NCBI GenBank assembly: GCA_900110595.1
Contig: FOEZ01000002.1
Span: forward strand, 124,001-188,000
DNA: 64,000 bases
Direction of reading: 5' to 3'
Source of the DNA: Arthrobacter sp. OV608
Lineage (GTDB): Bacteria; Actinomycetota; Actinomycetes; Actinomycetales; Micrococcaceae
Position numbers and translations under genes: made by a program
In this document: positions 24,056 through 33,320 of the stretch, one piece after another
Numbering within the stretch: position 1 is the stretch's first letter
Layout of the letters: every line of letters begins with the position of its first letter
Notes under the pieces: model-generated
Database searches by the model: none
Told to the model about the DNA's origin: nothing
What the model saw: the letters and a program-made list of their open reading frames with translations, nothing else

Positions 24056-27000
24056 TTGAGGATGAAGGCTTTAACGCGCCAGTCACCGTCCATGCCACAC
24101 CACAGGCCAAACCACAGGACCGCGACCGCACGCCTGCGGTTCCTGGCGGCTTCCGGAGCGCTGGCTTTGGCGGCCTCCACGGGCCTGCCGCCCCTCCCTG
24201 CCAACGCCGTGCAAGCCCCACCGGGCGCGGGCTTCACCATCACACCTGCCGACTTGTCCTTCATCCTGAAGCAGATCAAGATCGCTGAAGCCCACGTTGC
24301 CAACACCACCTCCGCAACAGGGCCTTGCGGTGCCCTGGTGGGAACCGGCCCCAACCAGCTGGCCAGCCCCCTGCTGTCCCACGGCCTCCGCACGGTGGAT
24401 GGCAGCTGCAACAATCTCCAGCCCGGCCAGGAAAACTTTGGCGCCTCGGACCAGGTGTTCCCGCGCCTGGGCTCCAAGTCCTTCGGCGCCGCAGAAAGTG
24501 GCTCCTTCGGCGGACCACCCATGGCAACGGGCTACACCCAGAAATCCGGCAGTGTCTTCGATTCGCGGCCACGCACCATCAGCAACCTCATCGCGGACCA
24601 GACCTCCACCAACCCCGCAGCTGTGACGGCCGCCGGGTTCCCCGCGCGAAGCCAGGGCAACGAGGGCGTGGTGCCCTGCACCACGGACCCCGATCCGGAC
24701 GCCGATCCCCCGGTGAAAGCCGCACCGGACGGCTGCGTCCCCTCGCACAACACGCTGTTCATCCCCAACGTCACCACCGACGTCGGCCTCTCCCCGCCCT
24801 ACAACTCCCTCTTCACCCTGTTCGGGCAGTTCTTCGACCACGGCATCGACCAGACAGTCAAAGGCGGAGGCACCGTCTACGTTCCGCTCAAGGCCGATGA
24901 CCCGCTGATCGCAGGCCCGGACCACGTCTTCGGCAACGCCGATGACCTCAACCCGCACATGCGTTTTATGGTGCTGACCCGGGGCCAGAACCAACCGGGC
25001 CAGGACGGCGTCGTGGGAACCGCTGACGATGTACAGGACGCGCTGAACACCAACTCGCCGTGGGTGGACCAGAGCCAGACCTACGCCTCGCACTCCTCCC
25101 ACCACGTATTCCTGCGCGAGTACGTCAACAACTCCGCGGGCCGGCCGGTGGCTACAGGCAGGATGCTGGGCGGCCCGGCGGGCACGCCCACGGAAGGCGG
25201 CATGGCCACCTGGGCCGATACCAAACGGCAGGCCCAGGAGCTGCTCGGAATACAGCTGCTGGACAAGGACGTCCTTAGCGTCCCCATGCTCGCCGCCGAT
25301 CCCTACGGCAAGTTCATCCCCGGCCCTAAAAACGGTCTCCCGCAGTTCGTCACGAAGTCGGGCCTGGTGGAGGCGGACCGCACCGCGAATGACGGCCGCG
25401 GAACGCTGGTCCCGCAGGACGTGCTGTACTTCAACACCCCGTTCCTGACGGACATCGCCCACAATGCGGACCCGTCCCCGCAGGACTCCGACCACAACCC
25501 GGCCACCCCGCCGGCGGCGCCCACCCCCGACGGCGACAAGGCCGCCTCCGCGGACTTCGCCAGCCAGGCGCCGGGCACCTATGACGACGAAATGCTGGAC
25601 GCGCACTACATCGCCGGCGACGGCAGGGTGAACGAGAACATCGGCCTGACCGCCATCCACCAGGTGTTCCACTCCGAGCATGACCGCCTGGTGGGGGACA
25701 TCAAGCGGGTCCTCGCCAAGGACACCTCGGCCAGGGGCACCGCAGCCCTTGCCGAGTGGAAGCTGGCGGCGGGCGCCGGGGGCTGGAACGGCGAGCGGCT
25801 GTTCCAGGCCGCACGGTTCATCACGGAGATGGAGTACCAGCACCTGGTGTTCGAGGAGTTCGCACGGAAGATCCAGCCCGGCATCAACCCCTTTGAGCCC
25901 TTTGCCTTCGCGCAGACGGACATCAACCCGGCCGTCAGCGCCGAATTCGCCCACGCGGTGTACCGCTTTGGCCATTCAATGCTCACGGAGACCATTTCCC
26001 GCCGCAACGAGGACAGCCCGGGGGCTGACAAGGTGTTTGGAACGTCCGACGACGTCCGGGGCTCCCGGAATGACATTTCCCTTCTCGAGGGGTTCTTGAA
26101 TCCGCCCGCCTACACCGACGGCGGCCCAGCCGGGACGCTCACCTCCGAGGAGGCCGCAGGCAGCATCATCATGGGCATGTCCGACCAGGTGGGCAGCGAA
26201 CTGGATGAGTTCGTCACCGATACGCTCCGCAACAAACTGCTGGGCCTGCCCATGGACCTGGCCGCGATCAACCTCACGCGTGCCCGGTCAGAGGGGCTGC
26301 CCACGCTGAACGCGCTGCGCCGGGAACTTCACGGCGCCACCAACGACAGCCAGCTCAAGCCGTATGCCAACTGGATCGATTTTGGCGAAAACATCAAACA
26401 CCCGGCGTCCCTGGTCAACTTCGTGGCCGCCTATGGCCAGCACCCCTCCATCCTGGCAGCCACCACGCTGGAAGCCAGGCGCACGGCAGCCCGGCTGATC
26501 GTCAGCCCGGACGCCCTGGCCGGCGAGGTGTCCCCCGAGGATGCGGTGGACTTCATGAACAGCACCGGTGCCTGGGCCAACAAGGGGACTACATCCATCA
26601 CCGGGCTCGACGACGTGGATTTGTGGATCGGCGGCCTGGCCGAACGGACCAACCTGTTCGGCGGTCTGCTCGGCAGCACCTTCAACTATGTCTTCGAGAG
26701 CCAGATGACCGATCTGCAAAACGGTGACCGGCTGTACTACCTGGCGCGCACGCCCGGCATGAACCTGATGGCACAGCTCGAAGGAAACTCCTTCGCCGAA
26801 ATGATGATGCGCAACACCAACGCGCAGGCGCTGAAAGCCGATGCCTTCGCCACTGCCGACTGCAAGTTTGAGCTGAAGAACCTCAATGGAACGCCCGCGG
26901 GCTTCGCGGCCGCCGGCAACGCCGTCGCGGACGATCCCCAGTCCGAGTGCAACGAGTCCGCGCTGCTGATCCGCATGCCCGACGGCACCATCAAATACCG

Positions 27001-29197
27001 CGCATCCAACGCGGTGGACCCGGCCGGCATCAACGGCCAGGCCGTCTACAACGGATCGGTCAACGCAGACCGCATCCACGCCGGCGTGGACAACGACACC
27101 ATGTGGGGCGGCGCGGGCAACGACGTCATCGAAGGCGGCGACGGCGCCGACACCGTGTTGGGCGGCGATGGCAATGACGTCATCACCGACTCGAACGGCG
27201 ACGACATCCTCAAGGGCGGCCCGGACAATGACGCAATCGACGGCGGCCCCGGCCTGGACCTGCTCCTGGGCGGAGACGGGCGGGACTTTATCAATGGCGG
27301 CGCGAACTCGAACGAAACGTTCGCCGGCGAAGACGACGACTTCGTGATCGCCGGTGAAGGCCTGGACGCCGTGTTCGGCGGCGGCGGCAACGACTGGGCG
27401 GAAGGCGGCGACGGCCCCGACCTACTCATCGGCGACTCCAGCAACCTGTTCTTCCTGGACGATTCCGAGAAGCCCGGCAACGACATCCTGGTGGGCCAGG
27501 GCGGCGACGACGACTACGACATGGAAGGCGGGGACGACGTCGGAATTGCCGGGCCCGGCGTGGAAAAGGTGGCTGGTGCGTCCGGCTACGACTGGGAGAG
27601 CGGCGAACATGATCCCCAGCCGCAGGACGCGGACCTTGACCTGCCCATAGCGCCGCTGGACATCCTCCAGGTGGGGGTCCGGGACAGGTACAACGAGGTG
27701 GAAGCGCTCTCCGGCGGTCCTTTCGACGACAAGCTCAGGGGCGATGACATCATTCCCAAAACCAGGGGTGGCGCAGGCTTCATCGGCTGTGACGTGCTGG
27801 ACCAGGCCGGCGTGGACCGCATCAAGGGACTCAGCGAGCTGATCCCGTCGCTGCCCACTCCCCTGGCCGACGTCGTCAATGCCTCCGCCTCGAAGGAATG
27901 CCCCGTGCTGGCCGGCCCCTCGGTCTGGGGTGAGGGCAACATCCTCCTGGGCGGCGCCGGCAGCGACCTCCTTGAGGGCCGCGGCGGCGATGACATCATC
28001 GACGGCGACCGGTACCTCAGCGTCCGGCTCAGCGTCCGCGCGGATGCCAGCAACGCAGCCAGTGAAATCGGCAGCGCCACGGGAATGAACGCGCAGTACC
28101 AGCACACCTCCGACGGCGCGCTAACCGGACCGACGCTCCAGCAGGCCGTGTTCGCGGGCACCGTGGACCCCGCCAACATCATCGTTGTCCGGGAAATCCT
28201 CAGCTCCAGCGAAGGAACCGACGCCGCGGTGTTCTCGGACTTCGAGGCCAACTACACCGTCACCACCACCGGCGGCGACGGCACCCTGGGCTCCCCGGGC
28301 TCCGTCACCACCGTCCAGCACATCACCGGCGGGGATGGCACGGACACCTTGTCCAACATCGAACAGCTCGTCTTTGGCGACGGAACCGTTGCAGCAGGCG
28401 ACGACCCCGGCGAGGAGGCCGAGGATGAGGTGGACGAAGTTGAGGACGGTGTGGATGCAGGCGTCGAGGAAGAAGTCGATGACGGAATCGACGAGGTCAT
28501 TCCGGGCGACGGCGAGGTGGTGGTAATCATTACGCCGACGCCGGACACGGAACCCGCACCCGGTCCTGCGCCCGTGGACCCCGCACCAGCCAACCCTGCG
28601 CCCGGTCCTGCACCCGTGGACCCGGCGCCAGCGGACCCGGCCCCCGTTATCCAGGCACCCACCGTTCCTGCACCGGCAGACCAGGTGCCCGCGGATCCGG
28701 CACCCGCCGATCCCGCACCCGCCGGCTTCTTCGTCCGAACCGTTGATTCGATGGGAACCCAGGTGGGCGAGATCCTGGCTGCCGAACCCGGTGCCACCAG
28801 GGTGGTGGTTCCCGGCCTGGAGAACGGTACCCCCTACAGGTTCCAGGTTGCACCGGCCGACGGCGGTGTTCCCGAATTCTCCGAATTGAGTGATGCCGTT
28901 GTGCCCGGGGCCACCGAGGAGGACCGCCGCACCTTCAACCAGGACGCATTGCCTCTGGAGGCCGGGACGGACCAGCTGCCGGCGGCAGGAGCTGCACCGT
29001 TCGGCGGAGTGTTCGGAACGGCACCGGTGGTCACCCTGGCGGCGCTGGCCCACTACCTGTCCTCCAGCCCCGGAACCGCGGCGCTGGCCCTCACCACAGG
29101 GGGCCTGCTGGCAGCCTGCGCTTTGCTGGCCTACAAGCTGTACCGCTTCCGGGCCGGCGCCCGGAAAGCCGCCACCAAGGAGCCCACCAAAGCCTGA
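24056..29197 (+). CDS. Giant surface heme peroxidase with RTX calcium-binding repeats
   Basis: This 1713-residue exported protein begins with a signal peptide (LAASGALALAASTG). An animal-type heme peroxidase domain follows, with distal His near residue 262 in GQFFDHGID, Arg/Asn-rich helices, and proximal His near residue 640 in YRFGHSML. Residues of about 1000-1170 hold RTX-type GGxGxDxxx repeats (GGAGNDVIEGGDGAD) that bind calcium. A Pro/Ala-rich linker leads to a fibronectin-like stretch, an LPAAG motif, and a hydrophobic helix with a basic tail. It may oxidise halides or phenols at the cell surface. The TTG at 24056 has GGGGGGA at good spacing; ATG 24062 is the alternative. Confidence 0.85.
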   Translation: MRMKALTRQSPSMPHHRPNHRTATARLRFLAASGALALAASTGLPPLPANAVQAPPGAGFTITPADLSFILKQIKIAEAHVANTTSATGPCGALVGTGPNQLASPLLSHGLRTVDGSCNNLQPGQENFGASDQVFPRLGSKSFGAAESGSFGGPPMATGYTQKSGSVFDSRPRTISNLIADQTSTNPAAVTAAGFPARSQGNEGVVPCTTDPDPDADPPVKAAPDGCVPSHNTLFIPNVTTDVGLSPPYNSLFTLFGQFFDHGIDQTVKGGGTVYVPLKADDPLIAGPDHVFGNADDLNPHMRFMVLTRGQNQPGQDGVVGTADDVQDALNTNSPWVDQSQTYASHSSHHVFLREYVNNSAGRPVATGRMLGGPAGTPTEGGMATWADTKRQAQELLGIQLLDKDVLSVPMLAADPYGKFIPGPKNGLPQFVTKSGLVEADRTANDGRGTLVPQDVLYFNTPFLTDIAHNADPSPQDSDHNPATPPAAPTPDGDKAASADFASQAPGTYDDEMLDAHYIAGDGRVNENIGLTAIHQVFHSEHDRLVGDIKRVLAKDTSARGTAALAEWKLAAGAGGWNGERLFQAARFITEMEYQHLVFEEFARKIQPGINPFEPFAFAQTDINPAVSAEFAHAVYRFGHSMLTETISRRNEDSPGADKVFGTSDDVRGSRNDISLLEGFLNPPAYTDGGPAGTLTSEEAAGSIIMGMSDQVGSELDEFVTDTLRNKLLGLPMDLAAINLTRARSEGLPTLNALRRELHGATNDSQLKPYANWIDFGENIKHPASLVNFVAAYGQHPSILAATTLEARRTAARLIVSPDALAGEVSPEDAVDFMNSTGAWANKGTTSITGLDDVDLWIGGLAERTNLFGGLLGSTFNYVFESQMTDLQNGDRLYYLARTPGMNLMAQLEGNSFAEMMMRNTNAQALKADAFATADCKFELKNLNGTPAGFAAAGNAVADDPQSECNESALLIRMPDGTIKYRASNAVDPAGINGQAVYNGSVNADRIHAGVDNDTMWGGAGNDVIEGGDGADTVLGGDGNDVITDSNGDDILKGGPDNDAIDGGPGLDLLLGGDGRDFINGGANSNETFAGEDDDFVIAGEGLDAVFGGGGNDWAEGGDGPDLLIGDSSNLFFLDDSEKPGNDILVGQGGDDDYDMEGGDDVGIAGPGVEKVAGASGYDWESGEHDPQPQDADLDLPIAPLDILQVGVRDRYNEVEALSGGPFDDKLRGDDIIPKTRGGAGFIGCDVLDQAGVDRIKGLSELIPSLPTPLADVVNASASKECPVLAGPSVWGEGNILLGGAGSDLLEGRGGDDIIDGDRYLSVRLSVRADASNAASEIGSATGMNAQYQHTSDGALTGPTLQQAVFAGTVDPANIIVVREILSSSEGTDAAVFSDFEANYTVTTTGGDGTLGSPGSVTTVQHITGGDGTDTLSNIEQLVFGDGTVAAGDDPGEEAEDEVDEVEDGVDAGVEEEVDDGIDEVIPGDGEVVVIITPTPDTEPAPGPAPVDPAPANPAPGPAPVDPAPADPAPVIQAPTVPAPADQVPADPAPADPAPAGFFVRTVDSMGTQVGEILAAEPGATRVVVPGLENGTPYRFQVAPADGGVPEFSELSDAVVPGATEEDRRTFNQDALPLEAGTDQLPAAGAAPFGGVFGTAPVVTLAALAHYLSSSPGTAALALTTGGLLAACALLAYKLYRFRAGARKAATKEPTKA

Positions 29198-29201
29198 CTG
29201 A

Positions 29202-29231
29202 CGGGGAGCACGCCGCCCGGAGTGCTCCCCG
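29202..29231 (+). terminator. Terminator hairpin after peroxidase gene
   Basis: CGGGGAGCAC and GTGCTCCCCG form a perfect 10-base stem with a 10-base loop, four bases after the peroxidase stop. No strong U tract follows. Confidence 0.55.
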
Positions 29232-29323
29232 GTTGGCTAAAGAAACTGCCACCTTGGGAAAGAGGGAAACACTAAGGCTGGCTGCACATGGTTCCCACAA
29301 CATGTCAGCAGTAACTTCACTTC

Positions 29324-29677
29324 ATGGTTACTTGCTCAGTCCTCCGATGCACCAATCCCGGCTCCGCCTTTACAGTAGGCAGCCAACGCTTGGTTCCCGG
29401 CTATCACGAGGCTTACGTCTGTGCGGAGCACAAGGCGTTGATCGAAGCCGGCGCCCCTTGGGATATGGAAGGGAACCTGGTCCTGATGGGCACGGACCTG
29501 GCGCCCATCCTCGCGAATTGGCGTGCCCGCCCCAGCGTTGGGTCTGAGGGCTTCACCCTCACCCTTGAAATCGCCGGCCAGATAAAGCCGGTGGAAGTTT
29601 TCCTGATGCCCAGCGAGGCCAGGACGCTGTCCAGCTTCATCGATGCGGCAAACAGCGACGGCGGCGTGTGCGCTTAG
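29324..29677 (+). CDS. Small protein with CxxxxC and CxxH motif, unknown
   Basis: The 117-residue product begins MVTCSVLRCTN and continues to YVCAEHKAL, giving C-x4-C and C-x2-H pairs that could form a zinc site. The C-terminal half (FTLTLEIAGQIKPVEVFL) looks like a beta-strand domain. I do not recognise the family. It stands between the peroxidase and its secreted companion but has its own 126-base upstream gap, so co-expression is uncertain. Confidence 0.65.
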   Translation: MVTCSVLRCTNPGSAFTVGSQRLVPGYHEAYVCAEHKALIEAGAPWDMEGNLVLMGTDLAPILANWRARPSVGSEGFTLTLEIAGQIKPVEVFLMPSEARTLSSFIDAANSDGGVCA

Positions 29678-29819
29678 CGCTCCAAGCTTTTTCCAAGGCC
29701 AACCGGGGCGGCAATCTTCGAGCATTTCGGCTGCTGCACACTCCAAGGCGGGCACAACGTATCTCCAAGCCCCATGCCGAATATTGGAGGCCATCAGCAC
29801 CCCTTTCTGAGGAGAAAAA

Positions 29820-31802
29820 ATGGTACCCACACCAGCTGAATCCACAGGCACCCGCCTGAACCCAAGAGTTGCTACCCGCCGCGGCGTCGCCGCTGCTGCC
29901 GCCGTCATCATGACAGCTGCTGGGCTCAGCTCGGCCGTAGCAGCCACCCAAGTAACAGTTAAGAACCCGGGCCAGCTGACCGCCGTCGGCCCCGTCAACA
30001 CCGAACACGGCTTCCCGTCCTGGTACGAGGACAGCACCAAAACCCGCGTGGAGTTGTGCCTTGACGCGGAAAACCCCTTATGCGGATTCCTTCCCGGCGA
30101 CGTACCGGACGAAACCGCACCCATCTCGTTCCCGGACAACTTCCCGGACGAAGCCTTCTATATGCTCGCCGGCTCGGAGCTGGACCTGCCCGGCGGTGGA
30201 CGGGCAGTGCTGGTCCTCGGTTTGGAAGCCGCATTTGCGAATACGGTTACCGCCGGCGACCAGGTGGTGTTTGGCCGCCAACGCATTGTGGTCAAGGGCG
30301 GACCGGCGAACGCCGCCCTGGAGTTCAAGCACCCATACGGGACCATCACCATCGACACCGACGCTGCCGGGGACGGCAAACTGGTGGAAGACATCTCACC
30401 GGCAGCCGGTAACTTCACCACCGCCCTGAAGAGCAACGTGGGGCCCTTCCTGAAGTGGGATCCGGCGGTCGCTCCGGCGGCCCCCGAGGGCTACCTCGGA
30501 GACCCGAACCAGGAACATGCGGTGACGGGCAGCCCCATGAACTACAACAAGTTCTCGGTCACCGGCGGCGGGCTTTCCCTTGAAACGGACCAGTTCGGCC
30601 TTCAGGGCAAGATTTCCACCAACCGTGGAGTCAGTGCCGATGGCGCGGTCCACAACGGGGACATGATCGACGTCTTCGCCACCAGTGGTCCGGACTCCCA
30701 GCTCCAGGTGGACGGACAGGGCTCCGCCTTCGCGACCACCCCCATGATCAGCGATCCGGGCAGCGGGCGGTACTACGCCCGGATCAAGCTCAACGGCACT
30801 GCCCCGGAGAGCATCAAGGTCACCAATATTGGCGACAAACCCGCCAGCAGCAGCATCGTCAAGCTGGCCAAGCCAAGCACCATTTCCGTCACTAAAGCAA
30901 CGTTTGACGGGACATCCCTGACAGTCGGCGCCGTATCCGGCGAAGACGGAGCTTTGACCGTGACAGATGTAGGTACCCTGGATAATCCCGCTCCGGGCAC
31001 ACCCACCGAGAAGTCCTTCCCTGTCAAAGCACCTCCCGCAAATGTCACCGTGAAGTCTGCTTCCGGAAGTTCAGCGTCCCTGCAGGTCACAGTCAGCGGC
31101 GGCACGGCAACCCCGGCGGGACTGGATCCTGTCACTCCGCAGCCGGACCCGGGTCCGGTGGTGGAGACGGGCGGCGGTTCAGGAACCGTCACCCCGGCTC
31201 CTGACCCCACCCCCGCCACCACCGCAACTGCCACCGCAGCCTCTCCCACGTTGACCCGTGGCGGCAGCGTCCAGCTGGATGGCAGCGCCTCCACCGGGGC
31301 CGCCACCTACAAGTGGCGCCAGGTGGGCGGTCCCGCTGTAACCCTTTCCAGCGACACGGCAGCAAAACCGGTGGTATCCATCCCCTTCTACGCCAAGACC
31401 ACGGACACGGCACCCCTGCCGGCCGTAACAGAGGGTGCGGTGCGGATCGAGCTGGTGGTCACCGATAAGGCCGGTGTCAGCAGCGCCCCGGCCTTCGTTG
31501 ACCTGGCCATCCAAACGGACACCGTGGCCGTTGACCCCGGATCCCGCCACCGCCTCGGGACGGAGATGCGCATTGAAGGCACCTCCACACTGGGCACCAC
31601 CACCCTGTTGATTCCGGCCACCACCGTGGTGGTCTACGACACCACTCCCGGCCGGCCGGTGACCAAACTGGGTACAGCGCAGGTTGACACCCTGGGCGCC
31701 TGGTCCCTGAGGGCCAAGCCCGGACCCAACCGGCAGATCACCAGCGTGCTGGTCCAGACCAGCCGCGGCGGCACTGCAACGGGAGCTGTCGCCACCCGCT
31801 AG
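29820..31802 (+). CDS. Secreted protein with Ig-like domain near surface peroxidase
   Basis: The 660-residue product has a signal peptide (RRGVAAAAAVIMTAAGLSSA, cut near VAA). Most of the chain is beta-rich. The middle has a Pro/Thr linker, and residues of about 480-580 resemble a PKD/Ig-like domain (GGSVQLDGSAS, YKWRQVGGPAV). There is no catalytic motif and no anchor. It follows the peroxidase gene and ends at a strong terminator. A role as a matrix or partner protein for the peroxidase is inference. ATG 29820 has TGAGGAG upstream. Confidence 0.75.
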   Translation: MVPTPAESTGTRLNPRVATRRGVAAAAAVIMTAAGLSSAVAATQVTVKNPGQLTAVGPVNTEHGFPSWYEDSTKTRVELCLDAENPLCGFLPGDVPDETAPISFPDNFPDEAFYMLAGSELDLPGGGRAVLVLGLEAAFANTVTAGDQVVFGRQRIVVKGGPANAALEFKHPYGTITIDTDAAGDGKLVEDISPAAGNFTTALKSNVGPFLKWDPAVAPAAPEGYLGDPNQEHAVTGSPMNYNKFSVTGGGLSLETDQFGLQGKISTNRGVSADGAVHNGDMIDVFATSGPDSQLQVDGQGSAFATTPMISDPGSGRYYARIKLNGTAPESIKVTNIGDKPASSSIVKLAKPSTISVTKATFDGTSLTVGAVSGEDGALTVTDVGTLDNPAPGTPTEKSFPVKAPPANVTVKSASGSSASLQVTVSGGTATPAGLDPVTPQPDPGPVVETGGGSGTVTPAPDPTPATTATATAASPTLTRGGSVQLDGSASTGAATYKWRQVGGPAVTLSSDTAAKPVVSIPFYAKTTDTAPLPAVTEGAVRIELVVTDKAGVSSAPAFVDLAIQTDTVAVDPGSRHRLGTEMRIEGTSTLGTTTLLIPATTVVVYDTTPGRPVTKLGTAQVDTLGAWSLRAKPGPNRQITSVLVQTSRGGTATGAVATR

Positions 31803-31817
31803 CCGCTCTGGATGCTA

Positions 31818-31863
31818 AAAGTCCAGGACCCTGTCCGCTGATGCGGGCAGGGTCCTGGACTTT
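31818..31863 (+). terminator. Strong terminator
   Basis: AAAGTCCAGGACCCTG pairs perfectly with CAGGGTCCTGGACTTT (16-base stem), with an inner CCGC/GCGG stem. It lies between two convergent genes and can serve both strands. Confidence 0.85.
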
Positions 31864-31902
31864 GGGCTGAGAGGGGCTGATCCGGGGCCGCGGCGACGGT
31901 GC

Positions 31903-33201
31903 TTAGCCGAGCAGGGTGGTGATGAGCCTGAAGGAGGAGGCGATGATGGCGATAAGTCCGATGGCGGCGAACAGGTTGTGCCACCACTTGTTGCGGAGGT
32001 CTCCCATGACTTTGGACTTGTTGGCCATGATGACGATCAGGACGCCCAGCAAGGGTGCGATAAGGACCGTCAGGGACTGGGCGATGACGATCAGTCCCAC
32101 AGGTGAGGATTGGAAGGACAGGGTGATGATCAGTCCGAACGCCAGGATCATGCCGGTGACGATGCGGGCTGCTGGTGACCCGGCTTTGGCCCCACGTCCA
32201 AGAGCATCGGAGAGCATCGTGCCGCCTGCCGTGGCATTGGCAATCATGGAGGAGAAGGCAGCGCCGGAGAGGCCGAGGGCAAAGACCATGGCCCCGACGG
32301 GGCCTGCCAGCGGCGTGAAGATGGACGCGAGGGCGTTGATGGTGCCGGCTTCGGCCCCGGTTTTGCCGAGGACGGCGGCCGCGACCATGATGACGAGGGC
32401 GGTCATGATGCCGGGGGCCACGATGCCCGGGATGGTGTCGACGAGGGTGATGTCGCGGTAGTCATCGCGGGTGCGGCGGTGTTCCTTGACGCCGTAGGAG
32501 GTGTAGAAGGCGGCATTGATGGAGAAGTTCGTACCTACGAGCGCCACGATGAGGATTTCGCTTCCGGCGGGCAGTTGCGGCACCATGCCTTCCATGGACC
32601 GGTACCAGTCCGGCTGGGCGACGACGGTGCTGGCGATGAAGGCGATACCCATGAGGACGACGATGACCAGGAGGGCCTTCTCGACGATTCCGTAGACGTT
32701 CTTGAAGGCCAGGACGAACCCGACGGCGGCGGTGCAGACTACCGTCCACAGCACCGGTGAGCCGCCGAAAATAAGCGAAAGTCCCAGCCCGGATCCGACG
32801 GCATTGCCCACGGAGAACATGAGCGTGATGCCGAAGACCCCGAAACCGGCGAGGATGCCGACCGGTTTGCCGAGGTGTTCCTTGATGGAGGTGATCAGGG
32901 AGGTGGGAGTGGCGATGCCAAGCCGGACGCTCATGTCGGTGAAGAAGATCATCAGGATGGTGGAGACGGCGATGACCCAGACGAGGCTGTAGTCGAACCG
33001 GCTGCCGGCCTGGACGGCGGTGGTGAGGTTTCCGGGGCCGAATTGCCAGGCTCCCACCACGAAGGCCGGGCCCATCAGGGCAAGGTAGCCCAGGAAGGTG
33101 CGGTGCTTCTTCGTGGTGCCTTGTGCCGGGTTTCCTTGCTGGGTTGCCATCTGTTCTTCCGTAGTTCCGGGGCGGGTGATGGTCTTATTCTGCTCGCGCA
33201 T
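31903..33201 (-). CDS. Nramp-like transporter lacking metal-site residues
   Basis: This 432-residue protein has eleven hydrophobic segments and the Nramp fold pattern, but the helix-1 motif reads FGPGNLTTA where DPGN is expected, and helix 6 reads TNFSINAAFYT where MPH is expected. The loss of Asp and of the Met/His pair makes classic Mn or Fe transport unlikely. It starts at 33201 behind AAGGAGG. The upstream gene is a DHDPS-family aldolase and a LacI regulator is divergent, so it may import an organic acid or another non-metal substrate. That substrate is inference. Confidence 0.85.
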   Translation of the reverse strand: MREQNKTITRPGTTEEQMATQQGNPAQGTTKKHRTFLGYLALMGPAFVVGAWQFGPGNLTTAVQAGSRFDYSLVWVIAVSTILMIFFTDMSVRLGIATPTSLITSIKEHLGKPVGILAGFGVFGITLMFSVGNAVGSGLGLSLIFGGSPVLWTVVCTAAVGFVLAFKNVYGIVEKALLVIVVLMGIAFIASTVVAQPDWYRSMEGMVPQLPAGSEILIVALVGTNFSINAAFYTSYGVKEHRRTRDDYRDITLVDTIPGIVAPGIMTALVIMVAAAVLGKTGAEAGTINALASIFTPLAGPVGAMVFALGLSGAAFSSMIANATAGGTMLSDALGRGAKAGSPAARIVTGMILAFGLIITLSFQSSPVGLIVIAQSLTVLIAPLLGVLIVIMANKSKVMGDLRNKWWHNLFAAIGLIAIIASSFRLITTLLG

Positions 33202-33274
33202 CGGCGAGTCCTCCTTATACAGCGACTTTGCTGGGGGTCGTCATCGACCGGGATGGAGAGTAGGAGCTTGGAAC

Positions 33275-33301
33275 GGGTGGCGGGCCTTCAGCCCGCCACC
33301 C
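33275..33301. terminator. Intercistronic hairpin
   Basis: GGGTGGCGGGC and GCCCGCCACCC form a perfect 11-base stem with a 5-base loop between the aldolase and the Nramp-like gene. It may reduce read-through or protect the upstream message, setting unequal expression. Confidence 0.6.
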
Positions 33302-33320
33302 GGAAGGATCCGGGAAAGGA

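Noticed and set aside
24083..25975. A 630-codon antisense frame inside the peroxidase gene
   Set aside because: High third-position GC on the coding strand leaves long stop-free antisense frames. The sense protein has clear peroxidase motifs; the antisense product has low-complexity Val/Arg/Gly sequence and no motif.
28930..29197. LPAAG near the peroxidase C-terminus considered as a sortase signal
   Set aside because: The motif departs from LPxTG and LAxTG and lies far from the final helix, so membrane anchoring by the helix itself is simpler.
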